DNA of 16,156 nt, from NCBI GenBank assembly GCA_009775195.1, contig VSPF01000054.1:1-16156 (forward strand). Reading direction: 5' to 3'. Source of the DNA: Muribaculaceae bacterium (GTDB taxonomy: Bacteria; Bacteroidota; Bacteroidia; Bacteroidales; Muribaculaceae). Below the pieces are notes generated by a model, which searched no databases, was not told the DNA's origin, and saw nothing but the letters and a program-made list of their open reading frames with translations. The translations under genes and the position numbers were made by a program. Below, one piece after another: positions 1 to 6,613 of the stretch (its first letter is position 1; each line of letters begins with the position of its first letter).

Positions 1-45
1 ACACGTAAGTAGTCGTCGGGAGCGTAAGATGTGTATATTATACTG
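1..45 (+). other. Illumina Nextera adapter contamination (sequencing artefact)
   Basis: This stretch matches a Nextera library adapter rather than genomic DNA. Bases 1-4 (ACAC) equal the end of the P5 primer. Bases 5-12 (GTAAGTAG) differ by one base from i5 index S505 (GTAAGGAG). Bases 13-45 match the Read-1 transposon adapter at 27 of 33 positions, including unbroken TCGTCGG, AGCGT and AGATGTGTATA. Order and orientation (P5 end, index, adapter, insert) are as expected when a read runs through a short insert at a contig end. The adapter and index sequences are recalled from knowledge. The scattered mismatches suggest a low-quality read tail, so bases just after 45 are also suspect. Confidence 0.92.
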
Positions 46-70
46 CGAACGTACAGTCAAATATCGTCAG

Positions 71-1174
71 CTAAACCAATATGCGTTTCATAAGCTTGTC
101 TTGGCCTACATGCAAAAAATCAGCGACGATAAGCCTTGCCGAACGCAAGGCGGTATCGCCGGTGGTAATCGGCGCGGCAACAACGCCCAACAAGGCAAGT
201 ATGCCGCCGAACGCGCCGAGCCACGACACCGATATGTCGTGAACAAGGTCGCCGGCATCGTGAGCCGACATATATTCTTGAAGCCCCTCGTAGCCGCCTG
301 TAAATGTTATCGCAGCCGCTGCCCAGATAAGGGCAACTATGCCTTCGGCAACCATGGCCCCATAAAATACGGGGCGCGCCAGACGCTCGTTCTTAAGGCA
401 ACGGGCCATCATTGGAGACTGCGTGGCATGGAAACCCGAAATAGCACCGCAGGCGATGCTGACAAACATCATCGGGAACAAGGGGTGCGTATCGGGCGAG
501 GCATGGCGCGACTCTAAGCCGAAGGCCATGCCGTCGGGGATTTCGAGTCCGCCAAAAAGTAGCACGTAGAGCAGACCTCCGGCCATAAACAACAAGGCAA
601 AACCGAAAACCGGATAGAAACGCCCTATCAGTTTATCAATTGGCAGCAATGTTGCGCAAATATAATAAAGAAATATGACCGTTATCCAAAAAGTAACATC
701 GGCCCACCCGGGCGTCATGCCGGCAAGCAGACCGGCCGGAGTACGGATAAACACTGCGCCTACCAGGATTAGCAGCACCGTCGACACAACGCGCAACACC
801 TGTTTTATGACCGGGCCGAGCTCGCGCCCTACGAGTTCGGGAAGCGAATCACCGCCCGAACGAACCGACATCATAGCCGAAATAAAATCGTGGACCGCGC
901 CGCCGAAAATTGTACCTGCCACAATCCAGATAAATGCCGCCGGCCCGAACATCACGCCCATAATCGCCCCGAAAATCGGGCCGAGACCGGCTATGTTGAG
1001 AAACTGGACAAGGAATACGCGCCAGGTAGGCATCTCGACGAAATCCACGCCGTCGGCACGTGTCTGTGCCGGCATCAGACGCGACGCATCGATGCCGAAC
1101 ACGCGCTCGACGAGAAAGCCGTAGAGTGCATAGCCCCCTACGAGTACGGCCAAAGATATCAGCAGGGTCGTCAT
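71..1174 (-). CDS. cstA: CstA-family carbon starvation permease, 3' end lost at the contig edge
   Basis: This is a polytopic inner-membrane protein of the CstA family (peptide/pyruvate uptake under carbon limitation in enterobacteria; substrate here unknown). The 367 visible residues contain many hydrophobic helices and family-typical stretches: NIAGLGPIFGAIMG near residue 60, GAVHDF near 92, IACGAISGFHATQSP near 240 and the APITTGDTALRSARLIVADF segment near 335-355. Bacteroidetes homologues are usually around 470-480 residues, so the last helices are missing. The stop at 71-73 lies 25 bases from adapter sequence. If it is ignored the frame stays open to about base 46 and still reads hydrophobic (LTIFDCTF), so a sequencing error is likelier than real truncation. 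The start codon overlaps the floA stop (ATGA), implying translational coupling. Confidence 0.88.
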   Translation of the reverse strand: MTTLLISLAVLVGGYALYGFLVERVFGIDASRLMPAQTRADGVDFVEMPTWRVFLVQFLNIAGLGPIFGAIMGVMFGPAAFIWIVAGTIFGGAVHDFISAMMSVRSGGDSLPELVGRELGPVIKQVLRVVSTVLLILVGAVFIRTPAGLLAGMTPGWADVTFWITVIFLYYICATLLPIDKLIGRFYPVFGFALLFMAGGLLYVLLFGGLEIPDGMAFGLESRHASPDTHPLFPMMFVSIACGAISGFHATQSPMMARCLKNERLARPVFYGAMVAEGIVALIWAAAAITFTGGYEGLQEYMSAHDAGDLVHDISVSWLGAFGGILALLGVVAAPITTGDTALRSARLIVADFLHVGQDKLMKRILV

Positions 1175-2154
1175 TGCCTGATTTCAGGTGTAGATGTGGG
1201 GCTCTGGCTGATTGACTGGCGCATGGTAGTGTCGGCCTCCATATTTTTCATGCGGTAGTAGTCCATGATACCGAGGTTGCCGCTCAGGAATGCCTGGGCC
1301 ATAGCCTTGGGCAGTTCGCACTCGGCCTCGATAACCTTTGCACGGGCTTCCTGGGCGAGGGCCTTCATCTCCTGCTCGCGCGCAATCGCCATTGCGCGGC
1401 GCTCCTCGGCCTTGGCCTGGGCGATATTCTTGTCGGCGTTGGCCTGGTCAATCTGCAATGCGGCACCGATGTTGCGGCCTATGTCGATGTCGGCGATATC
1501 GATTGACAGAATTTCGAATGCAGTGCCCGAGTCGAGGCCCTTGCGCAGCACGAGTTTAGATATCGAGTCGGGGTTTTCGAGCACCTGTTTGTGACTCTCC
1601 GACGAACCAATCGACGATACTATACCCTCGCCTACACGTGCAAGCACGGTATCTTCGCCGGCACCGCCCACAAGCTGGCGTATATTTGCACGCACGGTCA
1701 CACGGGCCTTGGCAATGAGCTGTATGCCGTCCTTGGCTACGGCGGTCACGGGGGGTGTATCGATAACCTTGGGGTTGACACTCATCTGCACGGCCTGGAA
1801 CACGTCGCGGCCGGCAAGGTCTATAGCGGTCGCCATCTTGAAACCGAGGTCGATGTTAGCCTTGGAGGCCGACACGAGGGCATGAACCACGCGCTCCACG
1901 TTGCCGCCGGCAAGATAGTGGGCCTCGAGGTCGTCGCGGGTCACGTCGTGTAGGCCGGCCTTGTGGGCCTCGATGAGTGCGCGGACTATGATGCTGGCCG
2001 GTACCTGGCGTATGCGCATCAGCACAAGCTGCATAAGCGAGATTTTAACTCCGCTGACGCGGGCCGATATCCACAAGAAGAAAGGACAATAATAAAAGAA
2101 GACTATCAGCAGCACTATGGCCAGCACGATAACCAGAATCACGGTAAGTTTCAT
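1171..2154 (-). CDS. floA: Flotillin-like protein FloA
   Basis: FloA is a membrane-anchored SPFH protein that organises membrane microdomains in bacteria. The 327-residue product has one N-terminal transmembrane segment (residues about 4-26), then a WISARVSGVKISL-type junction, an SPFH region to about residue 200, and an Ala/Glu/Arg-rich coiled-coil stretch at about 225-280 (for example AQAKAEERRAMAIAREQEMK). The length is close to that of B. subtilis FloA (331). A TTG two codons upstream (2160) is possible, but the ATG at 2154 gives the usual MKLT-type beginning. The gene sits 28 nt after the TPR/PD40 gene and overlaps cstA by 4 nt, so the three look like one operon. No NfeD gene, the common partner, is present on either side. 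Confidence 0.93.
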   Translation of the reverse strand: MKLTVILVIVLAIVLLIVFFYYCPFFLWISARVSGVKISLMQLVLMRIRQVPASIIVRALIEAHKAGLHDVTRDDLEAHYLAGGNVERVVHALVSASKANIDLGFKMATAIDLAGRDVFQAVQMSVNPKVIDTPPVTAVAKDGIQLIAKARVTVRANIRQLVGGAGEDTVLARVGEGIVSSIGSSESHKQVLENPDSISKLVLRKGLDSGTAFEILSIDIADIDIGRNIGAALQIDQANADKNIAQAKAEERRAMAIAREQEMKALAQEARAKVIEAECELPKAMAQAFLSGNLGIMDYYRMKNMEADTTMRQSISQSPTSTPEIRQ

Positions 2155-2182
2155 GTTCAACCTATATATTAAGTTTTAGAAA

Positions 2183-3607
2183 TTATTCTTTTTCAAGCCT
2201 GATAGCGTTGTTGAGCTGCGAGGCATAGCGGCGCCGCAGGTTGTCGGTCTCGCGTTCGCTACCCAAAATCTTCGCTGCAAGGCCATGGTTGCCTTTGCGA
2301 TATTGTTCGCGCATATCGGCCTCGATAGCGAGGTGTTTGTCGAGTGTGCGCCTGGTCGCCATGGCTTCGAGCATGGCACTGCGCGCACGGCTATTGGCGA
2401 AATCAGAAAGCGAGGTGTACACCTTGCCGTTGCCCATATCGACTGCGAATAGCTGTGGCGCGTCTTCGCTACCCCGGGTGGCAGCCTCGGGCAATTTCGA
2501 TGCCAATAGTTCGCGATAGTCAACACCCTCGCGGCGTGTAAGGGCGATATTGTCGAGCCGCGCAAGCGAAGCCAAGTTTGGGTCGTCGCTCTCGGCGTTG
2601 ACGCGCATTGCCGACGGGGCGAAAACATACACCGTCACCTTGCCCGGGAGCCGGTTGCGGTCTGTGGCAAACCAGCCGAGGCCCGAAGCCTCGTCAATCG
2701 CCAGCAGATAGTCATCGTAAGGCGAGTTATAGGGCATGCCCATATTCTGCGGCTGGTAGTAAGCCCCGTCTTCGTTTTCGTTTCGGCGCGTCATAAAAAT
2801 ATCATAGCCGCCGAGCGACCCCTCGCCGTCGCTGGCGAAATAAAGAGTCACGCCGTCGGGCATGAGGAAGGGGAACCTGGCATTGCCCCCACCGGCAAGA
2901 GACTCGTCGAGAAGGCTCGTATGGTCGAGGGTACCGTCGTCGAGGATATTGGCGCCATAGAGGTGAAATACGCCAGTCGTATCAGCCGCACTCCACAGGA
3001 TTTCACTGTTGTTCTGCGGCATATAGGCTACCGACAGTTCCTCGACACCTTGACCGGCACCGATGCGCCGCACAGCGTCGGGGGGCAGTATGCGGCCGGC
3101 TGCGGCCGAGAGTCTGTATGCCTTGAAAAAGTCCGCGCTGTCAACGGCTATAGAGTCGAGAATTTCGATTTTTTCGACACGCTCGAGCATGTTGCGCAAC
3201 TGCACCGTGCGTGCCTGCAATGCTCCAAGCTCGGCCGGTTCTGACTTACGGGCTTTCTTCAATATGCCCTGCCATGTGTCTATATGTTCGGCGGCATCGT
3301 CGGGCCGGTATTCATCGAGGGCGTTGACCACCAGGAGGCGCGAAGCGTCGGCCACGCCACGCTCCTCGGCTTTTTCGAGCGGGCCACGGGCCTCGCCCGT
3401 CTCGCCCAGGGCCATGAGCGACGCCCCGAGGTAATAATTCGCAGTGCCGTCTTTGGGTTTAGACTTCAAAATCTTGCGCAACTGAGCCACCGCGCCGCTA
3501 TAGTCGCCGTCGCGATACATGCGCTTTGCCTCGTCAATCGGGGCCGCTAACGCACTCACGGCAATCAAGCCGGCACCCATCAGCATATATATTCGTTTCA
3601 AAATCAT
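2183..3607 (-). CDS. Secreted TPR and PD40 (WD40-like propeller) repeat protein
   Basis: The 474-residue product is exported: a signal peptide covers residues 1-22 (lysine/arginine start, hydrophobic core, ALAAP end). Residues about 24-85 look like tetratricopeptide repeats (DEAKRMYRDGDYSGAVAQLR, then ANYYLGASLMALGETGEA). Residues about 195-330 carry PD40 propeller signatures, clearest at 244-272 (RFPFLMPDGVTLYFASDGEG followed by GGYDIFMT). The last 70 residues are charged and helical. Similar TPR/PD40 architecture occurs in Bacteroidetes periplasmic proteins such as PorE/SprE relatives, but no OmpA-like domain is visible, so a secretion role should not be assumed. I chose the ATG at 3607 because the upstream GTG (3616) lies within or before the expected 5' leader. 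First gene of the floA-cstA operon. Confidence 0.82.
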   Translation of the reverse strand: MILKRIYMLMGAGLIAVSALAAPIDEAKRMYRDGDYSGAVAQLRKILKSKPKDGTANYYLGASLMALGETGEARGPLEKAEERGVADASRLLVVNALDEYRPDDAAEHIDTWQGILKKARKSEPAELGALQARTVQLRNMLERVEKIEILDSIAVDSADFFKAYRLSAAAGRILPPDAVRRIGAGQGVEELSVAYMPQNNSEILWSAADTTGVFHLYGANILDDGTLDHTSLLDESLAGGGNARFPFLMPDGVTLYFASDGEGSLGGYDIFMTRRNENEDGAYYQPQNMGMPYNSPYDDYLLAIDEASGLGWFATDRNRLPGKVTVYVFAPSAMRVNAESDDPNLASLARLDNIALTRREGVDYRELLASKLPEAATRGSEDAPQLFAVDMGNGKVYTSLSDFANSRARSAMLEAMATRRTLDKHLAIEADMREQYRKGNHGLAAKILGSERETDNLRRRYASQLNNAIRLEKE

Positions 3608-3625
3608 AGCTTTCACTTTTCACTG

Positions 3626-3656
3626 CGAATTTACGAAATTTTATCCAAGCTGCAAA
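3626..3656 (-). promoter_or_regulatory. Bacteroidetes-type promoter for the TPR/PD40-floA-cstA operon
   Basis: On the minus strand, TTTG (3656-3653) is followed after exactly 19 nt by TAAATTCG (3633-3626), one mismatch from the Bacteroidetes -7 consensus TAnnTTTG. It lies 18 nt before the ATG at 3607 and just past the hairpin that closes the upstream operon. Consensus and spacing are established for Bacteroides; use here is inferred. Confidence 0.55.
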
Positions 3657-3660
3657 ATAT

Positions 3661-3710
3661 TTGTTAGTCCGCCGTCTCCTCGTTGTCGCGAGGTGGCGGC
3701 GGACTAACAA
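3661..3710 (-). terminator. Long hairpin, probable terminator of the HTH operon
   Basis: Two 22-nt arms (3661-3682 and 3689-3710) can pair with one T-T mismatch and one G-U pair around a 6-nt loop; the outer 14 pairs, TTGTTAGTCCGCCG against its complement, are perfect. In the minus direction the stem is followed by ATATTTTGC. Two smaller hairpins lie between it and the HTH stop: 3714-3726 (GCCCG/CGGGC) and 3743-3760 (AGCCTTG/CAAGGCT, overlapping the stop codon). The position, between two minus-strand operons, fits a terminator. The arms are longer than most intrinsic terminators need, so a dispersed palindromic repeat is an alternative. Confidence 0.6.
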
Positions 3711-3752
3711 ACAGCCCGAACCGGGCGCGGTGATATTTCTCAAGCCTTGTCG

Positions 3753-3962
3753 TCAAGGCTCCAGGTCGGGCTCGAGCCAGAAGAGTTCGTTGACGGTCTT
3801 TCCGAAAAATGCCGAGAGTTTGAGGGCGAGCTCTGTACTTGGCACGTATTTATTATTCTCGATTGCGAATATGGTCTGTCGCGACACACCTATCGCGGTG
3901 GCGAGTTCTTGCTGCGAGACTCGCTTTATGGCACGGTTGACCCTGATATCGTTATTCAGCAT
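3753..3962 (-). CDS. Small Cro/CI-type helix-turn-helix regulator
   Basis: This 69-residue protein is almost entirely a single HTH_3 (XRE) domain. Residues about 16-35 (QQELATAIGVSRQTIFAIEN) hold the two DNA-contacting helices, followed by the KYVPSTELALKLSAFF segment typical of the short YqaF-like regulators. It would bind DNA as a dimer. The ATG at 3962 is chosen over an upstream TTG (3986) because MLNNDIRVNRAIK is the usual beginning of this group. It overlaps the 3' end of the preceding membrane-protein gene by 11 nt, so the two are cotranscribed and probably translationally coupled. Pairs of a tiny XRE regulator and a multi-helix membrane protein are a recurring arrangement; the membrane partner may modulate the regulator, but this is inferred. 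Confidence 0.88.
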   Translation of the reverse strand: MLNNDIRVNRAIKRVSQQELATAIGVSRQTIFAIENNKYVPSTELALKLSAFFGKTVNELFWLEPDLEP

Positions 3963-4410
3963 AGTTTTTGAGTCTACGGTTTGCAATATATAGCGAAATC
4001 TTGAATATCACGATATAGGCGACATCAAGCACTATAAAATTGGTAGGAATAGAGAGGAACGAGATTTTGCCGAGCAACCCGACACCGAGGTAGAACGTGC
4101 ACACCACCGAGGCTACATATATTATAGTCTTAAGTATGAGCGCGCATGCGACCACGATACAAGCTATGCGTCCGCGAAGAGCCGTGATGTATTCGTCTTC
4201 ATGCTTCTCGCGCGAAATGCTCAGCAGTAGCAACGAGATATAAAACATCGTCCAGCTTACTACCTGCAAAGCCTTGTTGAGCGAGAAGCTCAGCATAGAG
4301 AAACTCCCGAGCGTGGCGACGGTAAGGCACCCTACAGCCGACGCTATCAGCAGCCACCAACCGATAATCTGATAACGGTATGGCAATAGAAATTTACTGT
4401 TTGATAACAT
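3952..4410 (-). CDS. Four-helix membrane protein paired with the HTH regulator (function unknown)
   Basis: I do not recognise a named family. The 152-residue product has four predicted transmembrane helices: about 14-36 (IIGWWLLIASAVGCLTVATL), 44-65, 83-115 and 120-142. A basic/acidic cytoplasmic-looking loop (SREKHEDEYITALRGR) lies between helices 2 and 3, and the C-terminus is short and basic (NRRLKNYAE). There is no signal peptide and no obvious catalytic motif. The layout resembles the small membrane proteins (DUF2178-like in Firmicutes) encoded next to YqaF-type regulators; that similarity is of arrangement, not of recognised sequence. The ATG at 4410 follows a well-formed promoter, and the 3' end overlaps the HTH gene. 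A role in controlling or sensing for that regulator is a guess from context. Confidence 0.75.
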   Translation of the reverse strand: MLSNSKFLLPYRYQIIGWWLLIASAVGCLTVATLGSFSMLSFSLNKALQVVSWTMFYISLLLLSISREKHEDEYITALRGRIACIVVACALILKTIIYVASVVCTFYLGVGLLGKISFLSIPTNFIVLDVAYIVIFKISLYIANRRLKNYAE

Positions 4411-4433
4411 ACAAAGAATAGATTAAAACGTTC

Positions 4434-4483
4434 TTGTAAAGTTTGACGACGCAAAAGTACGCTACACTTTACAATTTGACAAA
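4434..4483 (-). promoter_or_regulatory. Promoter and operator-like inverted boxes of the membrane protein/HTH operon
   Basis: On the minus strand TTTG (4483-4480), a 20-nt spacer and TACTTTTG (4459-4452) give a full match to the Bacteroidetes promoter consensus. Two 9-nt boxes in inverted orientation flank the -7 element: ACTTTACAA at 4466-4474 (inside the spacer) and TTGTAAAGT at 4434-4442 (near the likely start of transcription). An 11-nt palindrome, ATTTGACAAAT (4474-4484), overlies the -33 element. This is where an autoregulating Cro/CI-type repressor would bind; that the downstream HTH protein does so is inferred. Confidence 0.62.
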
Positions 4484-4599
4484 TATATTTTACGGAATAA
4501 TTTATAAAATTTGTTAATCCGCATTTTCCAATCCAACTATGTCCTATAGATAGCTCTGCAAGTTAGCCCAACGTATTTTTGCAAAAAATAACTGAAAAA

Positions 4600-4631
4600 T
4601 TTCTTTAATTCAAAACATCTCGCTAAATTTG
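4600..4631 (+). promoter_or_regulatory. Probable promoter of the oadA-like gene
   Basis: TAAATTTG (4624-4631) is a perfect -7 element. A poor -33 match, TTTC (4600-4603), lies 20 nt upstream. The start codon at 4670 follows a purine-rich leader of about 30 nt including AAGGAAAAAGAAG (4635-4647). Confidence 0.55.
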
Positions 4632-4669
4632 CAAAGGAAAAAGAAGTCATCCATAAAAAAAGAAATAAG

Positions 4670-6541
4670 ATGGAACAACGTAAACTGAAACTCCGCGACC
4701 TGACGCTACGCGACGGGCAACAGTCGCTCTTCGCCACACGTCTAAGCCAGGCAGAAATCGACAAGCTCCTGCCTTATTACGAAAACGCCGGCTTCTATAT
4801 CATGGAAGTCTGGGGCGGTGCCATCCCCGACTCAGTGATGCGCTACCTCGACCAGTCGCCCTGGGACCGCCTGCGCATCGTCTCGAAGGCCATGAAGGGC
4901 AAATCGCTGCTATCGGCTCTTTCGCGCGGGCGCAACCTATTTGGCTACGTTCCTTACCCCGACAGCGTGCTGGAGGGTTTCTATAAAGAGGCGATTGCCA
5001 ACGGCCTCAACGTGATGCGTATTTTCGACGCCCTCAACGATATCGACAACGTGCGCGAGTCTATCCGCATGATTAACAAACTCGGCGGCATTGCCGACGG
5101 TGCCGTATGCTATACCGTCGACCCCAAACCCGAAGCCCCGGCTGAGAAAAAAGGATTTTTCGCACGCCTCTTCGGCAGCAAGCCCGCAGAACCCGAAAAA
5201 ATCTTTACCGACGAGTACTTCGTAGAGAAGGCCCGCGAGATGGAACGTCTCGGTGCCAAAATCATCACACTCAAGGATATGGCCGGCCTGGTGACTCCGA
5301 GCCGCGCCGCCTCGATTATCTCTAAGCTCAAAGCCAACCTTTCTGTCCCCGTCGACTTCCATACTCACTGCACACCTGGCTACGGCCTTGCATCGAGTGT
5401 CATGGCCATACTCAACGGCGTCGACATACTCGACACCAACATATGGTGGTTCGGCGGCGGCTCGGCAGCACCCGCAATCGAGCTTATCTATGTATTCTGC
5501 CAGAAGCTGGGCATCGAACTCGACGTCAACATGCAGGCCGTGGGCGAAATCCGCGACCACCTGCTCGACGCACGCAAATCGCTGGCCGCCTTCGACCTCA
5601 ACAAAGACAAGATGCCGCGCAACTTCGACCCGTTGGCCGACAAGCTGCCCGCCGATGTCGATGCCGAGTTCGACCGCGCGATTGCCGCTGCAAAAGCCGG
5701 CGACGAAGACACCCTGCTCGACGCATGCCACAAGATTGAAAATTATTTCGGCTTCCCCAAGCCCAACGAGATTGTCAAGAACGCCGAAGTACCCGGCGGC
5801 ATGTACTCCAACATGGTCGCCCAGCTCAAGGCCCTCGGAGCCGAAGACCTTCTCGAGGATGCCATGCGCCTCATCCCCATGGTGCGCCGCGACGCCGGCC
5901 TCGTGCCCCTGGTGACACCTACCAGCCAGATTGTCGGCAGCCAGGCTGTGAGCGTGGCCCTCGACCGCAAGAAAGGCCAGCCTGACTACTCGAACCCCTC
6001 CAACCAGTTCATCTCGCTTGTAAAGGGTGAATACGGCCACACACCCGTGCCCGTCGACCCGGCATTCCGCGAGAAAATCACCGGTAGTCCAGTTGAGAAA
6101 CCCTATGACGTAAACAACTACAAGAAGCCCGACAACCCCACCCTGCCCGAGTATGGCAACGTACACCTGGCAACCAACAAGGAAGAGGAACTCCTGCTCG
6201 AGCTCCTGCCCACAGTGGCAAACACCTTCCTGCGCAAACGCCGCGCCGAGGAGTACAAGGCCACCGCAGCCGAGGCCGCTCCAGTTGCAGAGGAAAAAGT
6301 TGAAGTCAAGCCACAGGAACCTATCACCGGCCCGACACTTGCAGCCCCCATGGGTGGTCGCATCATCGAAGTCAAGGTTGCCCCCGGCGACAAGGTTGCC
6401 AAAGGTCAGACCGTGCTCGTCTACGAGGCCATGAAGATGGAAAACGACGTACCGGCCGAGCGCGAGGGCGTGGTTAAGCGCGTCTTCGTCAAACCCGACG
6501 ACGTTGTCGCCACCGACCAAGTACTTGTAGAATTCGAATAA
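4670..6541 (+). CDS. oadA: OadA/PycB-type carboxyltransferase with C-terminal biotin domain
   Basis: This protein probably transfers CO2 between biotin and pyruvate/oxaloacetate, as the alpha subunit of a decarboxylase or subunit B of a two-part pyruvate carboxylase. The 623 residues hold a carboxyltransferase TIM barrel (about 5-270) with DGQQS at 15-19, the conserved lysine in TLKDMAGL (K202) and the HTH metal motif (231-233). A PYC/OADA conserved region follows (about 290-480), then an Ala/Glu/Pro linker (about 520-550) and a biotinyl domain with EAMKMEN, whose biotinylated lysine is K589. A Lys/Pro/Glu-rich insert (152-177) interrupts the barrel; I believe Bacteroidetes members share it. 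No membrane subunits or biotin carboxylase lie nearby, so partners must be encoded elsewhere. The choice between oadA and pycB cannot be settled here. Confidence 0.9.
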   Translation: MEQRKLKLRDLTLRDGQQSLFATRLSQAEIDKLLPYYENAGFYIMEVWGGAIPDSVMRYLDQSPWDRLRIVSKAMKGKSLLSALSRGRNLFGYVPYPDSVLEGFYKEAIANGLNVMRIFDALNDIDNVRESIRMINKLGGIADGAVCYTVDPKPEAPAEKKGFFARLFGSKPAEPEKIFTDEYFVEKAREMERLGAKIITLKDMAGLVTPSRAASIISKLKANLSVPVDFHTHCTPGYGLASSVMAILNGVDILDTNIWWFGGGSAAPAIELIYVFCQKLGIELDVNMQAVGEIRDHLLDARKSLAAFDLNKDKMPRNFDPLADKLPADVDAEFDRAIAAAKAGDEDTLLDACHKIENYFGFPKPNEIVKNAEVPGGMYSNMVAQLKALGAEDLLEDAMRLIPMVRRDAGLVPLVTPTSQIVGSQAVSVALDRKKGQPDYSNPSNQFISLVKGEYGHTPVPVDPAFREKITGSPVEKPYDVNNYKKPDNPTLPEYGNVHLATNKEEELLLELLPTVANTFLRKRRAEEYKATAAEAAPVAEEKVEVKPQEPITGPTLAAPMGGRIIEVKVAPGDKVAKGQTVLVYEAMKMENDVPAEREGVVKRVFVKPDDVVATDQVLVEFE

Positions 6542-6562
6542 CACTTCATTTCAACCATACAG

Positions 6563-6610
6563 ACCTCGGAGCGGACGCGACTTAGCATTCTCTCCGAGGT
6601 TTGTTTTTTC
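6563..6610 (+). terminator. Rho-independent terminator after the oadA-like gene
   Basis: ACCTCGGAG (6563-6571) pairs perfectly with CTCCGAGGT (6592-6600) around a 20-nt loop. The T-rich run TTGTTTTTTC (6601-6610) follows directly. It lies 22 nt after the oadA-like stop and ends only 3 nt before the ATG of the beta-lactamase. Confidence 0.85.
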
Positions 6611-6613
6611 ATT

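Noticed and set aside
1..118. Mobile-element insertion truncating cstA
   Set aside because: The sequence beyond the truncation is a library adapter, which explains the break without any element.
1591..1953. Open frames on the plus strand over floA, cstA and the TPR/PD40 gene
   Set aside because: All are complementary-strand shadows of genes with clear families, and none has a promoter or motif of its own.
4937..6544. 535-codon open frame antisense to the oadA-like gene
   Set aside because: It is a shadow of a GC-rich gene whose sense frame has complete domain motifs; the antisense translation has no recognisable domain.
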